A stretch of 64,000 nt of DNA, from the NCBI RefSeq assembly GCF_008634025.1, contig NZ_PDCM01000001.1, positions 552,501-616,500 of the forward strand, given 5' to 3'. The notes below the pieces were generated by a model. It saw only the letters and a program-made list of their open reading frames with translations, had not been told where the DNA came from and did no database searches. Of the stretch, positions 30,490 through 40,650 are shown in pieces. Each line of letters begins with the position of its first letter. The first letter of the stretch is position 1. The position numbers and the translations under genes are program-made. Origin of the DNA: Streptomyces albofaciens JCM 4342 (GTDB taxonomy: Bacteria > Actinomycetota > Actinomycetes > Streptomycetales > Streptomycetaceae).

Positions 30490-32238
30490 GTGGCTCAGCA
30501 GAGCACCGAGACCGACTGGGTCTCCAGGTACGCGGACGAGGTCATTGCCGAGGCGGAGCGCCGCGCCCCCGGCAAACCGATCGTCTGCGCCTCGGGCCTC
30601 AGCCCTTCCGGCCCGATCCACCTCGGCAACCTCCGCGAGGTGATGACCCCCCACCTGGTCGCCGACGAGATCCGCCGCCGCGGCCACGAATGCGTGCACA
30701 TCATCTCCTGGGACGACTACGACCGGTACCGCAAGGTTCCGGCCGGTGTCCCGGGCATCGACGAGTCCTGGGCCGAGCACATCGGCAAGCCGCTGACCTC
30801 GGTCCCGGCCCCGGAAGGCTCCGCGTACCCGAACTGGGCCGCGCACTTCAAGGCCGCCATGGAGGAGGCGCTCACCGAGCTGGGCGTGGAGTACCGCGGC
30901 ATCAGCCAGACCGAGCAGTACACCTCCGGCGCGTACCGCGAGCAGATCCTGCACGCGATGAAGCACCGCACCGAGATCGACGCCGTCCTGGACCGCTACC
31001 GCACCAAGGACAAGGCGACCGGCGAGCCGAAGAAGAAGCAGCCCCAGAAGCAGCAGAAGCCGGTCGACGAGGCCGAGCTGGCGGCGGCGGAGGGCTCCGG
31101 CGCGGCCGGTGAGGACGACGGCAGCGCCGCCGGCGCCGAGTACTTCCCGTACAAGCCGTACTGCACCGCCTGCGACAAGGACCTCACCCAGGTCACGTCG
31201 TACGACGACGAGACCACCGAGCTGGCCTACACCTGCACCGCGTGCGGCCACGCCGAGACCGTGCTCCTGAAGGAGTTCGACCACGGCAAGCTGGTCTGGA
31301 AGGTCGACTGGCCGATGCGCTGGGCGTACGAAGGCGTGATCTTCGAGCCGTCCGGTGTGGACCACTCCTCGCCGGGCTCGTCGTTCGTGGTCGGCGGGCA
31401 GATCGTGCGCGAGGTCTTCGGCGGCGCGCAGCCGATCGGCCCGATGTACGCCTTCGTGGGCATCAGCGGCATGGCCAAGATGTCCTCCTCCAAGGGCGGC
31501 GTGCCCACCCCGGGCGACGCGCTGAAGATCATGGAGGCCCCGCTGCTGCGCTGGCTGTACGCCCGCCGCAAGCCCAACCAGGCCTTCAAGATCGCCTTCG
31601 ACCAGGAGATCCAGCGGCTGTACGACGAGTGGGACAAGCTGGAGGCCAAGGTCGCCGACGGCTCGGCGCTGCCCGCCGACGCGGCCGCGCACTCCCGCGC
31701 GGTCCGCACGGCCGCCGGTGAGCTGCCCCGCACCCCGCGCCCGCTGCCGTACCGCACCCTCGCCTCGGTGGTCGACATCACCGGCGGGCACGACGAGCAG
31801 ACCCTGCGCATCCTCGGCGAGCTGGACCCGGCGAACCCGGTCACGTCCCTGGACGAGACCCGCCCCCGGCTGGACCGCGCGGAGTACTGGATCAACACCC
31901 AGGTCCCGGCCGACCAGCGCACGATCGTGCGCGAGGAGCCCGACACCGAGCTGCTCGGCTCGCTGGACGAGCAGGGCCGCGAGTCGCTGCGCCTGCTGCT
32001 GGACGGCCTGGACGAGCACTGGTCGCTGGACGGCCTGACCACGCTCGTCTACGGCGTCCCGAAGATCCAGGCCGGTCTGACGCCGGAGGCCAAGCCGACG
32101 CCGGAGCTGAAGGTCGCCCAGCGCGCGTTCTTCGCGCTGCTGTACAACCTCCTCGTCGGGCGCGACACGGGTCCCCGCCTGCCCACGCTGCTGCTGGCGG
32201 TCGGCGCGGACCGGGTGCGCAAGCTGCTGGGGGCGTGA
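30490..32238 (+). CDS. lysS: Class I lysyl-tRNA synthetase
   Basis: 582-aa LysRS1, the archaeal-type class I enzyme unrelated to the common class II LysRS. HIGH appears as HLGN in GLSPSGPIHLGNLREVM, and KMSKS as MAKMSSSKGG. A zinc-ribbon is formed by CTACDKD...CTACGHAE. A charged Lys/Gln/Ala insertion of about 45 residues precedes it. The start is GTG. Presence of LysRS1 is usual in Streptomyces. Divergent from argS. Confidence 0.95.
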   Translation: MAQQSTETDWVSRYADEVIAEAERRAPGKPIVCASGLSPSGPIHLGNLREVMTPHLVADEIRRRGHECVHIISWDDYDRYRKVPAGVPGIDESWAEHIGKPLTSVPAPEGSAYPNWAAHFKAAMEEALTELGVEYRGISQTEQYTSGAYREQILHAMKHRTEIDAVLDRYRTKDKATGEPKKKQPQKQQKPVDEAELAAAEGSGAAGEDDGSAAGAEYFPYKPYCTACDKDLTQVTSYDDETTELAYTCTACGHAETVLLKEFDHGKLVWKVDWPMRWAYEGVIFEPSGVDHSSPGSSFVVGGQIVREVFGGAQPIGPMYAFVGISGMAKMSSSKGGVPTPGDALKIMEAPLLRWLYARRKPNQAFKIAFDQEIQRLYDEWDKLEAKVADGSALPADAAAHSRAVRTAAGELPRTPRPLPYRTLASVVDITGGHDEQTLRILGELDPANPVTSLDETRPRLDRAEYWINTQVPADQRTIVREEPDTELLGSLDEQGRESLRLLLDGLDEHWSLDGLTTLVYGVPKIQAGLTPEAKPTPELKVAQRAFFALLYNLLVGRDTGPRLPTLLLAVGADRVRKLLGA

Positions 32239-32358
32239 CCGCCCGGCAGCGGCGCGTACGGGCATCCGGCGCGGTGCGCGCCCGGGTGCCGGGCGGCGCG
32301 CGCGTACGGGTATGAGGCCCGGCCCGCGCGGCTGCCACTTTCGAACGAGGACCGGTTC

Positions 32359-32386
32359 GGCCCCGGGGACGACGATCCCCGGGGCC
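32359..32386 (+). terminator. Terminator after lysS
   Basis: Perfect 11-bp stem GGCCCCGGGGA/TCCCCGGGGCC with 6-nt loop, about 120 nt after the lysS stop and 20 nt before the next start. Confidence 0.7.
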
Positions 32387-32406
32387 GCACGCGTGATGGT
32401 GGTTCC

Positions 32407-32619
32407 ATGCGAGGAATCATCGGCATCATCATCGTGATCCAGGGCGCCATGGGCGCGCTGGGCCGCACCTTCACCGACGGCCAGGGCTGGGGCATCCTGC
32501 CGCACTGGTTCGATCTGCCCACGCCCCTCTACATCGCCATAGCAGTGGCCGGGCTCGCGTTGATCTGGTGGGAGGAGGCGGACAAGAAGCGGCGGAAGCG
32601 GACCGGCTCCGGCGCCTAG
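32407..32619 (+). CDS. Small two-span membrane protein
   Basis: 70 aa, unrecognised family. Hydrophobic segments at residues 2-20 ([18 protein letters not shown]) and 40-56 ([17 protein letters not shown]), with a short outer loop [13 protein letters not shown] and a basic tail [11 protein letters not shown]. Codon usage is typical of the genome and the reading frame is clean between a terminator and the next gene. Probably a conserved Streptomyces hypothetical. Confidence 0.65.
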   Translation: MRGIIGIIIVIQGAMGALGRTFTDGQGWGILPHWFDLPTPLYIAIAVAGLALIWWEEADKKRRKRTGSGA

Positions 32620-32729
32620 GTGTTCCGACCCGTCGCCGTCACGGCTGCCCCCGGCTGCCCCCGGCTGGGTTCCGGGGGGAAATGACCGGAACAGACATAC
32701 GGAGAACATCGGGCGGGGACTCGTCTCCC

Positions 32730-33491
32730 ATGACGGATTCGCTGACCCCTCTCGGCCTGCCGGAAACGGTCCGGGCCTGTCTGTTCGACCTCGACGGCGT
32801 CCTGACCAAGACGGCCGTCGTGCACACGGCCGCCTGGAAGGAGACCTTCGACGACTTCCTGCGCCACCGCGACGGCCCCGGATTCACCCCCTTCGACCCG
32901 GTCGCCGACTACGACGAGTACGTGGACGGCCGCCCGCGCGCCGACGGCGTCCGCACCTTCCTGGCCTCCCGTGGCATCGAGCTGCCGGACGGCGCGCCCG
33001 ACGATCCGCCGGACCGCGAGACCGTGCACGGGCTGGGCAACCGCAAGAACAACCTGCTGCTGAAGAAGCTCCGCGAGGTGGGCGCCGAGGCGTACGAGGG
33101 CTCCCGCCGCTACGTCGACGCCGTACGCGACCGGGGCCTGGCCACCGCCGTCGTCTCCTCCAGCGCGAACTGCCGCGAGGTCCTGGAGTCGGTGCACATG
33201 GCGGACCTCTTCGACGTACGGATCGACGGGAACGTGGCCGCCGAGCGCAAGCTGCCGGGCAAACCGCACCCGGACACCTTCCTGGAGGCGGCCAAGGAGC
33301 TGGGCGTCCCCGCCGCGCAGGCGGCCGTCTACGAGGACGCCCTGGCCGGTATGGACGCCGGGCGGGCCGGCCGCTTCGGGTACGTCATCGGCGTCGACCG
33401 GGCCGGCCAGGCCGAGGCGCTGCGGCGGCACGGAGCCGACGTCGTCGTCGAGGACCTCGCCGAGCTGCTGAAGGAGGACGGTCAGGCATGA
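32730..33491 (+). CDS. Beta-phosphoglucomutase-type HAD hydrolase
   Basis: 253 aa. Motif [21 protein letters not shown], cap-domain [13 protein letters not shown], motif [14 protein letters not shown], motif [14 protein letters not shown] and motif [17 protein letters not shown]. Coupled (ATGA overlap) to a GH65 phosphorylase gene, the standard pairing in which the phosphorylase releases a glucose phosphate and this enzyme converts beta-glucose-1-phosphate to glucose-6-phosphate. An ATG at 32682 is possible, but its purine run is too close. Confidence 0.88.
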   Translation: MTDSLTPLGLPETVRACLFDLDGVLTKTAVVHTAAWKETFDDFLRHRDGPGFTPFDPVADYDEYVDGRPRADGVRTFLASRGIELPDGAPDDPPDRETVHGLGNRKNNLLLKKLREVGAEAYEGSRRYVDAVRDRGLATAVVSSSANCREVLESVHMADLFDVRIDGNVAAERKLPGKPHPDTFLEAAKELGVPAAQAAVYEDALAGMDAGRAGRFGYVIGVDRAGQAEALRRHGADVVVEDLAELLKEDGQA

Positions 33492-35836
33492 TCACCCACC
33501 GCTCGTACTCCTGCGAACCCTGGCTGCTGCGCGAGACCGACCTCAACCTGGACGTGCTGCCGCAGAGCGAGTCCGTCTTCGCGCTGTCCAACGGGCACAT
33601 CGGCTGGCGCGGCAACCTCGACGAGGGCGAGCCGCACGGCCTGCCCGGCACCTACCTCAACGGCGTCCACGAGCTGCGCCCGCTGCCGTACGCCGAGGCC
33701 GGCTACGGCTATCCGGAATCCGGGCAGACGGTCATCAACGTCACCAACGGCAAGCTGATCCGGCTGCTGGTCAACGACGAGCCGTTCGACCTGCGCTACG
33801 GGCGGCTGCGCTCCCACGAGCGGGTGCTGGACCTGCGCGCCGGGGTGCTGCGCCGCACCTGCGAATGGACCTCGCCGGCGGGCTGCACCGTACGGGTGAC
33901 CTCCACCCGCCTGGTCTCCTTCACGCAGCGGGCCATCGCCGCCGTCGCCTACGAGGTCGAGCCGCTGGACTCCGAGGTCCGGGTCGTGGTGCAGTCCGAA
34001 CTCGTCACCAACGAGCAGCTGCCCGAGGCCGGCGGCGACCCCCGGGTCTCCTCGGCGCTGCACAACCCGCTGGTGCCGGAGGAGCACTTCGCCCGTGACG
34101 CGCGCCTGCGGCTGGTGCACCGCACCCGCCGCAGCGGCCTGCGGGTCGCCGCCGCCGCCGACCATGTCGTGGACGGGCCGGAGGACGCCACCCGTACCGA
34201 CGGTGAGAGCGGCGACGACGTGGCCCGCTTCACGGTCACCTCGCGGCTGCGGGAGGGCCAGCGGCTGCGCGTGGAGAAGACGGTGGCGTACGGCTGGTCC
34301 GGCGCCCGGTCGCTGCCCGCCGTACGCGACCAGGTGGATGCGGCGCTCGCCGGGGCCCGCAGCACCGGCTGGCAGGGGCTGGTCGACGAGCAGCGCGCGT
34401 ACCTGGACGACTTCTGGAGCCGCGCGGACGTCGAGGTCGACGGCGACGCGGAGATCCAGCAGGCGGTGCGCTTCGCGCTCTTCCACGTCCTCCAGGCGGG
34501 CGCGCGGGCCGAGCAGCGCGCCATCCCGGCGAAGGGCCTGACCGGCTCCGGGTACGACGGCCACACCTTCTGGGACAGCGAGACCTTCGTCCTGCCGATG
34601 CTCACCTACACCTCGCCGGCCGCCGTCGCCGAGGCGCTGCGCTGGCGGCAGGACACCCTGCCCGCCGCCTGCGAGCGGGCGGCCCAACTCGGCCTGCGCG
34701 GCGCGGCGTTCCCCTGGCGGACGATCGACGGCTCGGAGTGCTCCGCCTACTGGCCGGCCGGTACGGCCGCGTTCCACGTCAACGCCGATATCGCGGACGC
34801 GGTCGTGCGTTACGTGTGCGCCACCGGCGACGAGGAGTTCGAGCGGGAGACCGCCGTACCGATCCTGGTGGAGACGGCCCGGCTGTGGCACTCGCTCGGC
34901 CAGCATGACCACCACGGCACGTTCCACATCGACGGTGTCACCGGGCCGGACGAGTACAGCGCCGTGGCGGACGACAACGTCTACACCAACCTGATGGCCC
35001 AGGCGAACCTGCGGGCCGCCGCCGACGTGGTCGAACGCCACCCCCGGGAGGCCCGAGCGCTGGGCGTCGACGACGAGGAGAGCGCGGCGTGGCGGGACGC
35101 GGCGGAGGCGGTGGCCGTGCCGTACAACGACACGCTGCGGGTGCACGAGCAGTCGGCCGGTTTCACCGCCCACCAGGTCTGGGACTTCGCCGGCACGCGC
35201 CCCGACCAGTACCCCCTCATGCTGCACTTCCCCTACTTCGACCTCTACCGCAAACAGGTGGTCAAGCAGGCGGACCTGGTCCTCGCCATGTACAAGCGCG
35301 ACGACTGCTTCGACGCGGAGCACAAGGCGCGCAACTTCGCGTACTACGAGCCGCTGACCGTCCGCGACTCGTCCCTGTCCGCCTGCTGCCAGGCCGTCGT
35401 GGCCGCCGAGGTGGGCCATCTGCGCCTGGCCTACGACTACTTGGGCGAAGCGGCGCTGATGGACCTCCAGGACCTGGAGAACAACACCCGCGACGGCCTG
35501 CACACCGCGTCGCTCGCGGGCACGTGGATCGCCCTCGTCGCCGGATTCGGCGGCATGCGGCACACCGGCCAGTCGCTGTCCTTCGCGCCCCGCCTCCCCG
35601 AGCGGCTCAGCCGGTTGGCGTTCTCGGTGCAGGTGCTGGGGCGGCGGCTGCGCGTGGAGATCACCGACTCGGTCGCGACGTACACGATGGCCGAAGGCGC
35701 CCCGCTGGAAATACGGCACTACGGCGAACCGCTCACCGTCTCCGACAAGAGCCCCCAGAAACGCGACATCCCCGAACTGGCGGCCCGCCCGGAACCCACC
35801 CAGCCGCCGGGACGCCGCCCGATGAGGCGCCACTGA
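33488..35836 (+). CDS. Glycoside hydrolase family 65 protein (disaccharide phosphorylase)
   Basis: 782 aa, cytoplasmic. GH65 order: N-terminal beta-sandwich ([28 protein letters not shown]), linker, and an (alpha/alpha)6 barrel with [15 protein letters not shown] and the catalytic acid Glu in [21 protein letters not shown] is the phosphate/sugar-binding segment. Likely a maltose, trehalose or kojibiose phosphorylase; specificity cannot be read. Overlaps the mutase gene by 4 nt, so the two act in series on an intracellular disaccharide. Confidence 0.9.
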   Translation: MITHRSYSCEPWLLRETDLNLDVLPQSESVFALSNGHIGWRGNLDEGEPHGLPGTYLNGVHELRPLPYAEAGYGYPESGQTVINVTNGKLIRLLVNDEPFDLRYGRLRSHERVLDLRAGVLRRTCEWTSPAGCTVRVTSTRLVSFTQRAIAAVAYEVEPLDSEVRVVVQSELVTNEQLPEAGGDPRVSSALHNPLVPEEHFARDARLRLVHRTRRSGLRVAAAADHVVDGPEDATRTDGESGDDVARFTVTSRLREGQRLRVEKTVAYGWSGARSLPAVRDQVDAALAGARSTGWQGLVDEQRAYLDDFWSRADVEVDGDAEIQQAVRFALFHVLQAGARAEQRAIPAKGLTGSGYDGHTFWDSETFVLPMLTYTSPAAVAEALRWRQDTLPAACERAAQLGLRGAAFPWRTIDGSECSAYWPAGTAAFHVNADIADAVVRYVCATGDEEFERETAVPILVETARLWHSLGQHDHHGTFHIDGVTGPDEYSAVADDNVYTNLMAQANLRAAADVVERHPREARALGVDDEESAAWRDAAEAVAVPYNDTLRVHEQSAGFTAHQVWDFAGTRPDQYPLMLHFPYFDLYRKQVVKQADLVLAMYKRDDCFDAEHKARNFAYYEPLTVRDSSLSACCQAVVAAEVGHLRLAYDYLGEAALMDLQDLENNTRDGLHTASLAGTWIALVAGFGGMRHTGQSLSFAPRLPERLSRLAFSVQVLGRRLRVEITDSVATYTMAEGAPLEIRHYGEPLTVSDKSPQKRDIPELAARPEPTQPPGRRPMRRH

Positions 35837-35857
35837 ACCGGTGCCGTACCGGGGCTC

Positions 35858-37291
35858 CTACGGGATGTGCTCGGCAGTCTCCATCTCCTCCCGGAACCGC
35901 TGCCGGAACTCGCGCACGAACGACCGCAGGTAGTTCTCACTGAGCGGCCCGCCCTCGCGCCCGGTGACGCCGTAGACGTTCTGGAGGTATCGGGCGAACT
36001 GCCGGGCGTCGGGGAAGTCGTTCTTCTCGGCGATGAACCGGCGAAAGGCGCCGTAATACGCCTCTTCGCGGGGGATGTCGTCGGGGAGGGCGGTGAGGCC
36101 GGGGCCGAGGTCGGCGGGCGCGGGTTCCGCCGGTTCCGGCTCCGGCTCGGGCTCCGCCGGGGCGCTGCGCGGCTCGGGGACGGGCAGCGGCCCCGCGGTC
36201 CCGCCGAGCGCCCGCTTGCGGCCGGGGCCGACGGGGACGGTGAGGCGGGAATCGTGGGGCGGGTGCTCGGTGGGGGTGTCGGCGGGGGTGGGGACGGGGT
36301 TCGGTTCCGAGGCGCCGACCGCTTCCGGTTCCGCTCCCGCTTCCGGTGCGGGTGCGGGTGCGGGTGCGCGTACGGGTTCCGGTTCCGGCGCGGGCTCCTG
36401 TACGGACTCCTGTACGGACTCCTGTACGGACTCCTGTACGGACTCCTGTACGGACTCCGGAACCGGCGGCCGATCGAGTACGGGCGGCTCGGGCGCGGCC
36501 GGGGTTCCCGGGGCGGGCGCGGGCGCTTCCGTAACGGCAGCGGAAGCCGCCGTACCCGTCTCGCGCCCTTCCCGTACGGCGGCGGGCTCCGGCACGGATA
36601 TCCCCGCCGCCGCCAGCCCCGCCGCGCCCGTCTCCGCCAGCGGCACCCCGTAGCGCGCCAGCCGCAGCGGCATCAGCGCCTCGACCGGTGCCCGCCGCCG
36701 CCAGGCCCGCCCGTACCGGGCCCGCAACTGCGTCCGGTAGACCAGCCGGTCCCGCTCCAGCTTGATCACCTCGTCGTACGAGCGCAGTTCCCACAGCTTC
36801 ATCCGGCGCCAGAGCCGGAAGGTGGACGGGAACGCCAGCAGCCAGCGGGCGAGCCGGACGCCCTCCATGTGCTTGTCGGCGGTGAGGTCCGCGATCCGGC
36901 CGACGGCGTGCCGGGCGGCCTCGACGGCGACCACGAAGAGCACCGGGATCACCGCGTGCATGCCGACGCCGAGCGGGTCCGGCCAGGCCGCCGCGCCGTT
37001 GAAGGCGATGGTGGCGGCGGTCAGCAGCCAGGCGGTCTGGCGCAGCAGCGGGAAGGGGATGCGGGTCCAGGTCAGCAGGAGGTCCAGGGCCAGCAGCACC
37101 ACGATCCCCGCGTCGATCCCGATGGGGAAGACGGCGGAGAAGGCGCCGAACCCCTTGCGTTCGGCCAGGTCGCGGACGGCCGCGTAGGAGCCGGTGAAGC
37201 CGATCGCGGCGATCAGGGCCGCGCCGGCGACGACCACGCCGATCAGGATGCGGTGGGTACGGCTCAAGCGTGTCGCGTGTGTCGCGGGCAC
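35858..37291 (-). CDS. DUF2637 domain membrane protein with repeat linker
   Basis: 477 aa. Four membrane helices in the first 130 residues (ILIGVVVAGAALIAAIGFTG, IDAGIVVLLALDLLLTW, LLTAATIAFNGAAAW, AVIPVLFVVAVEAARHA) form DUF2637. A Pro/Ala/Glu-rich low-complexity linker contains VQES repeated, encoded by five exact 12-bp copies. A C-terminal alpha-helical domain (EEAYYGAFRRFIAEKNDFPDARQFARYL onwards) resembles a small DNA-binding or replication-type helical domain. DUF2637 proteins are frequent in actinobacterial plasmids and chromosomes; function unknown. Confidence 0.8.
   Translation of the reverse strand: MPATHATRLSRTHRILIGVVVAGAALIAAIGFTGSYAAVRDLAERKGFGAFSAVFPIGIDAGIVVLLALDLLLTWTRIPFPLLRQTAWLLTAATIAFNGAAAWPDPLGVGMHAVIPVLFVVAVEAARHAVGRIADLTADKHMEGVRLARWLLAFPSTFRLWRRMKLWELRSYDEVIKLERDRLVYRTQLRARYGRAWRRRAPVEALMPLRLARYGVPLAETGAAGLAAAGISVPEPAAVREGRETGTAASAAVTEAPAPAPGTPAAPEPPVLDRPPVPESVQESVQESVQESVQESVQEPAPEPEPVRAPAPAPAPEAGAEPEAVGASEPNPVPTPADTPTEHPPHDSRLTVPVGPGRKRALGGTAGPLPVPEPRSAPAEPEPEPEPAEPAPADLGPGLTALPDDIPREEAYYGAFRRFIAEKNDFPDARQFARYLQNVYGVTGREGGPLSENYLRSFVREFRQRFREEMETAEHIP
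36395..36454 (-). repeat. Five exact 12-bp tandem repeats in the DUF2637 gene
   Basis: CTCCTGTACGGA repeated five times without change (36395-36454), encoding (VQES)n on the minus strand. The unit is a multiple of three, so copy changes keep the frame. Confidence 0.95.
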
Positions 37292-37377
37292 CCGCGATCC
37301 CTCCCCGGTCGGTCGGCTGACTGTGGCGGCTCAGCCTGGCACACCCGTCCGGCCGGGGCCGGGGAGGGACCGTCGGG

Positions 37378-38103
37378 TTACTGGTTGGCCTTGGCGACCG
37401 AGGCGACGGCCTCCTGGGTGGCGCTCTCGGCGAGCTTGAGGAGGTCGCTGGGGTCGGGGGCGTCGGCGCCGGCCAGGCCCGCGCCGTTGTAGTTGACGGT
37501 GACCACGACGTTCGCGGTGCGGGCGATCACCGTCTGGTTCTTGAAGTCGTCGTCCTCCTTCTTCAGGTCGTACGTGATCCACGCCGACTCGTCGCCGGTG
37601 CCCTCGACCGCGCCGGTCTTGACGTTCTTGGCGCCCTGGGTGGCCTTGGAGGTGTCGACCTGCTTCTTGTAGAAGTCGGTGGCGCGCTTCTCGCCGCTGC
37701 CCAGGGTCGGGTCGGAGTCGTAGCGCTGGAAGCCGACGTCCAGCCAGCGGTACTGGGTGCCGTCCACGCCCTGCTCGTCGGAGCTCTTCCAGGCGCAGTA
37801 GCCCCGGGCCATGGCGTCGGAGGACTTGCCCTGCTCGCCGTCCTCGTTCTTGGTCTTGGGCACCAGCTTCTTGAGCGTGTCCTTGGACACGGCCTGGCAG
37901 GGGTTGGGCAGCTTCTTCATCTTGGCGGGCGTGACGCTGGGCGAGGCGCTGCCGCCCTTGCTCGGCGAGGCGCTCTTCGGCGCCGCGCTGCCGCCCTCGT
38001 CCTTCTTCTTGCCGGAGTCGTCGGAGGAGCAGCCGGCGACGAGCATCACCGGTACGGCTGCGCAGGCGAGGAGGCTGGCGAGTCGCTTGGCTGAACGGTG
38101 CAT
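37378..38103 (-). CDS. DUF3558 domain lipoprotein 1
   Basis: 241 aa. Lipoprotein signal with lipobox MLVAGC (Cys about residue 25), a Ser/Pro/Lys linker, and a DUF3558 domain: PNPCQAVSKDTLKKLVPKT, YCAWKSSDEQG, and a C-terminal VTVNYNGAG. Two Cys in the domain (PNPC and YCAW) are the family pair. Membrane-anchored outside; function unknown. A second DUF3558 lipoprotein gene precedes it by about 240 nt. Confidence 0.88.
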   Translation of the reverse strand: MHRSAKRLASLLACAAVPVMLVAGCSSDDSGKKKDEGGSAAPKSASPSKGGSASPSVTPAKMKKLPNPCQAVSKDTLKKLVPKTKNEDGEQGKSSDAMARGYCAWKSSDEQGVDGTQYRWLDVGFQRYDSDPTLGSGEKRATDFYKKQVDTSKATQGAKNVKTGAVEGTGDESAWITYDLKKEDDDFKNQTVIARTANVVVTVNYNGAGLAGADAPDPSDLLKLAESATQEAVASVAKANQ

Positions 38104-38301
38104 GGTTCCTTCGCTGTTCGTCGTCGTTCGGCGCGTCGGTGGGACGCCGTCGGGCACCGCTCGCGGTCCGGGCGCGGCCCGCGTGCGGTGCGTCCTGCGG
38201 GGCGCGCGGCGGCGTTGCCGCGCGGGGGCTCGGGGGCACACGGTACGCGGCACAGGACGGCCGGAGGGCGATTCGTGACGTTACTCGCCGGACAAACCGG
38301 A

Positions 38302-38366
38302 CTATTCGCTGAAGCGGTCCGCGCCGGCCGGTGCGGCGGTCCGCCCTAATCGTTGAAGCGGTCCGC
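38302..38366 (-). repeat. Duplicated 3' end of the second DUF3558 gene
   Basis: The last 21 nt of the gene including its stop (38346-38366, encoding ADRFND-stop) recur 44 nt downstream (38302-38322, encoding ADRFSE-stop) with 19 of 21 identical. Confidence 0.75.
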
Positions 38367-39236
38367 CAGCTCCTGCGCCAGCGCCTGGGCCTTGTCCTGG
38401 AGGTCCTTGCTGTCCGGCAGCGCCGTCTTGTCGGCCGACCACCGGTCGTAGGTGATGGTCACGATCACGTTCGAGGAGCGGAAGACGATCGACACGTCGC
38501 GGTGCACTCCGCTGTCCGCGGTGATCAGCTTGTCGTTGAGGAAGGCGGCGTCGGCGAGGCCGTCCAGGACGCGCGGGGCGGTGGGGGAGCCGGGCGACGC
38601 GCTCGGGTCCGTGCTCGGGTCCGTGCTCGGCGAGCCGGACGGGGAGCCCGTGGGGGCGGGGGACGCCTTGCCGCCGGCGGCGGTCTTGCCGGCGTCCTCG
38701 CCGTCCCCGCCGGCGCCGGGCTTGCCGTCCCCGCCCTTGTCCCCGGCGCTGGGGGTGGGCTTGGCGCTGCCCGTGGCGGCCGGCAGCTCGGCGGCGAGCT
38801 CCTTCTTCGCGTAGACGTTCTGCGCCTTGTCGTCGTCGCTGACCGCGGGGTCGTAGGAGACCACCCGCTCGAAGTCCAGGCTGAGGTGGCGGGTGCCGTC
38901 CGGGGCCTCGCGCTTCCAGCGGCAGCCGACGCGCCGGTCCGTGTCGTACGTGATGTCGGCGGTGCCCGCGTAGACCTTCTCGGCGTCCTGCGGGCTCTCC
39001 TCGCCGCCGGGCGGCAGCAGCCGGCGCAGCGTGTTCCTGGAGGGCAGGCCGCAGGGCTCGGGGAGCGTGCGGTATTTGCCCGGTTCGGCGGACTGGGTGG
39101 TGGCGGCCGTGTCGCCGCCCTTGGTGTCGGTGGCGCCGTTGCCGGAACCGGAGCCGCCGGTGCAGGAGGTGAGCGTGGCGGCCAGCGCTGCCGCGGTCGC
39201 CAGTGCGGCACCCGGTACGAACGACCTTCGCTGCAC
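38346..39236 (-). CDS. DUF3558 domain lipoprotein 2
   Basis: 296 aa from a GTG with GGAAGGAG upstream. Lipobox LTSC at about residue 21; DUF3558 domain markers LPEPCGLPSRNTLRRLLPPG, GCRWKREAPDG and a C-terminal VTITYDRW. A Gly/Ser/Pro/Asp-rich insert of about 70 residues interrupts the middle of the domain. It is an upstream neighbour of the first DUF3558 gene, same strand, and divergent from rtcB. Function unknown. Confidence 0.85.
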   Translation of the reverse strand: MQRRSFVPGAALATAAALAATLTSCTGGSGSGNGATDTKGGDTAATTQSAEPGKYRTLPEPCGLPSRNTLRRLLPPGGEESPQDAEKVYAGTADITYDTDRRVGCRWKREAPDGTRHLSLDFERVVSYDPAVSDDDKAQNVYAKKELAAELPAATGSAKPTPSAGDKGGDGKPGAGGDGEDAGKTAAGGKASPAPTGSPSGSPSTDPSTDPSASPGSPTAPRVLDGLADAAFLNDKLITADSGVHRDVSIVFRSSNVIVTITYDRWSADKTALPDSKDLQDKAQALAQELADRFND

Positions 39237-39396
39237 CTGACCGGCTCCTTCCGTAGGAAATCTGGTTGCCTCGGCCCGACGGCAGATGGACACAATGTCT
39301 ACCGCACGTTCTGCCGCATACGCCGGTTCCCTGTCCTTCATCAGACTGTTTGTCCGGCTTTTGCTATTTATTGTTTTTCGGGGGAATGGGGAAGTT

Positions 39397-40590
39397 ATGT
39401 CGTACACCGAAGTGCCCGGAGCGAAGGTTCCGATCCGCATGTGGACGGACCCGTCCACGGTCGAGGGCGTGGCCATGCAGCAGCTGCGCAACGTGGCCAC
39501 CCTGCCATGGATCAAGGGCCTGGCCGTGATGCCGGACGTGCATTACGGCAAGGGTGCGACGGTCGGGTCGGTGATCGCCATGCACGGAGCGGTCTGCCCG
39601 GCCGCCGTCGGCGTCGACATCGGCTGCGGCATGAGCGCCGTGAAGACCTCCCTCACCGCGAACGACCTCCCCGGCGACCTCTCCCGGCTGCGCTCGAAGA
39701 TCGAGGAGGCCATCCCGGTCGGGCGGGCCATGCACGACGACCCGGTGGACCCGGGCCGGCTGCACGGCCTGGCGACGAGCGGCTGGGACGACTTCTGGCG
39801 CCGTTTCGACGGGGTCGCGGAAGCGGTCAGGTTCCGGCAGGACCGGGCGGTCAAGCAGATGGGTTCGCTCGGCGGCGGCAACCACTTCATCGAGTTCTGT
39901 CTCGACGAGTCCGGCTCGGTGTGGCTGATGCTGCACTCCGGCTCCCGCAACATCGGCAAGGAGCTGGCCGACTTCCACATCGGCCGGGCCCGGGACCTGC
40001 CGCACAACCAGGGCCTGGTCGACCGCGACCTCGCCGTCTTCATCGCGGACACCCCGCAGATGGCGGACTACCGCAACGACCTCTTCTGGGCGCAGGAGTA
40101 CGCCAAGCACAACCGCGCGATCATGATGGCGCTGTTCCAGGACGTCGTCCGCAAGGAGTTCAGGAAGGCGAAGCCGACGTTCGAGCCGGTGATCTCCTGC
40201 CACCACAACTATGTGGCGGAGGAGCGCTACGACGGCATGGACCTGCTGGTCACCCGCAAGGGCGCGATCCGCGCCGGCAGCGGCGAGTACGGCATCATCC
40301 CCGGCTCGATGGGCACCGGCTCCTACATCGTCAAGGGCCTCGGCAACCCGGCGTCCTTCAACTCCGCCTCGCACGGCGCCGGCCGGAAGATGAGCCGCAA
40401 CGCCGCGAAGAAGCGTTTCTCCACGCGGGACCTGGAGGAGCAGACGCGGGGCGTGGAGTGCCGCAAGGACTCCGGCGTCGTGGACGAGATCCCGGGCGCG
40501 TACAAGCCGATCGAGAAGGTCATCGACCAGCAGCGGGACCTGGTCGAGGTGGTGGCCAGGCTCAAGCAGGTGGTGTGTGTGAAGGGCTGA
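39397..40590 (+). CDS. rtcB: RNA-splicing ligase RtcB
   Basis: 397 aa; joins RNA 2',3'-cyclic phosphate or 3'-phosphate ends to 5'-OH ends using GTP and Mn. Metal and guanylylation motifs: MPDVHYGKGATVGSV, Asp74/Cys77 in GVDIGCGMS, GSLGGGNHFIEFC, LHSGSRNIGK, CHHNYV and the guanylate-accepting His in SASHGAGRKMSR. The start has GGGGAATGGGGAAG. The leader (about 39350-39380) is A/T-rich. Two RNHCP genes converge on it downstream. Confidence 0.96.
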   Translation: MSYTEVPGAKVPIRMWTDPSTVEGVAMQQLRNVATLPWIKGLAVMPDVHYGKGATVGSVIAMHGAVCPAAVGVDIGCGMSAVKTSLTANDLPGDLSRLRSKIEEAIPVGRAMHDDPVDPGRLHGLATSGWDDFWRRFDGVAEAVRFRQDRAVKQMGSLGGGNHFIEFCLDESGSVWLMLHSGSRNIGKELADFHIGRARDLPHNQGLVDRDLAVFIADTPQMADYRNDLFWAQEYAKHNRAIMMALFQDVVRKEFRKAKPTFEPVISCHHNYVAEERYDGMDLLVTRKGAIRAGSGEYGIIPGSMGTGSYIVKGLGNPASFNSASHGAGRKMSRNAAKKRFSTRDLEEQTRGVECRKDSGVVDEIPGAYKPIEKVIDQQRDLVEVVARLKQVVCVKG

Positions 40591-40607
40591 CCGCGCGCAC
40601 TCCCGGG

Positions 40608-40646
40608 CCGGGGCCCCGGGCCGGTTTCCGCCGGTCCGGGCCCCGG
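40608..40646. terminator. Hairpin between rtcB and the RNHCP genes
   Basis: CCGGGGCCCCGGGCCGG pairs with CCGGTCCGGGCCCCGG with one bulge and one mismatch, then TGTTT. It lies between convergent genes, 18 nt after the rtcB stop. Confidence 0.7.
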
Positions 40647-40650
40647 TGTT

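Noticed and set aside
30121..32709. Long open frame antisense to argS/lysS (over 800 codons)
   Set aside because: High-GC antisense shadow; no motif, poor codon bias, and both sense genes are certain.
33482..35833. Antisense frame across the GH65 gene
   Set aside because: Mirror of a verified gene; no recognisable protein.
36395..36454. Possible CRISPR or integron repeat
   Set aside because: Repeats are contiguous without spacers and lie in frame inside a gene; no cas genes in the window.
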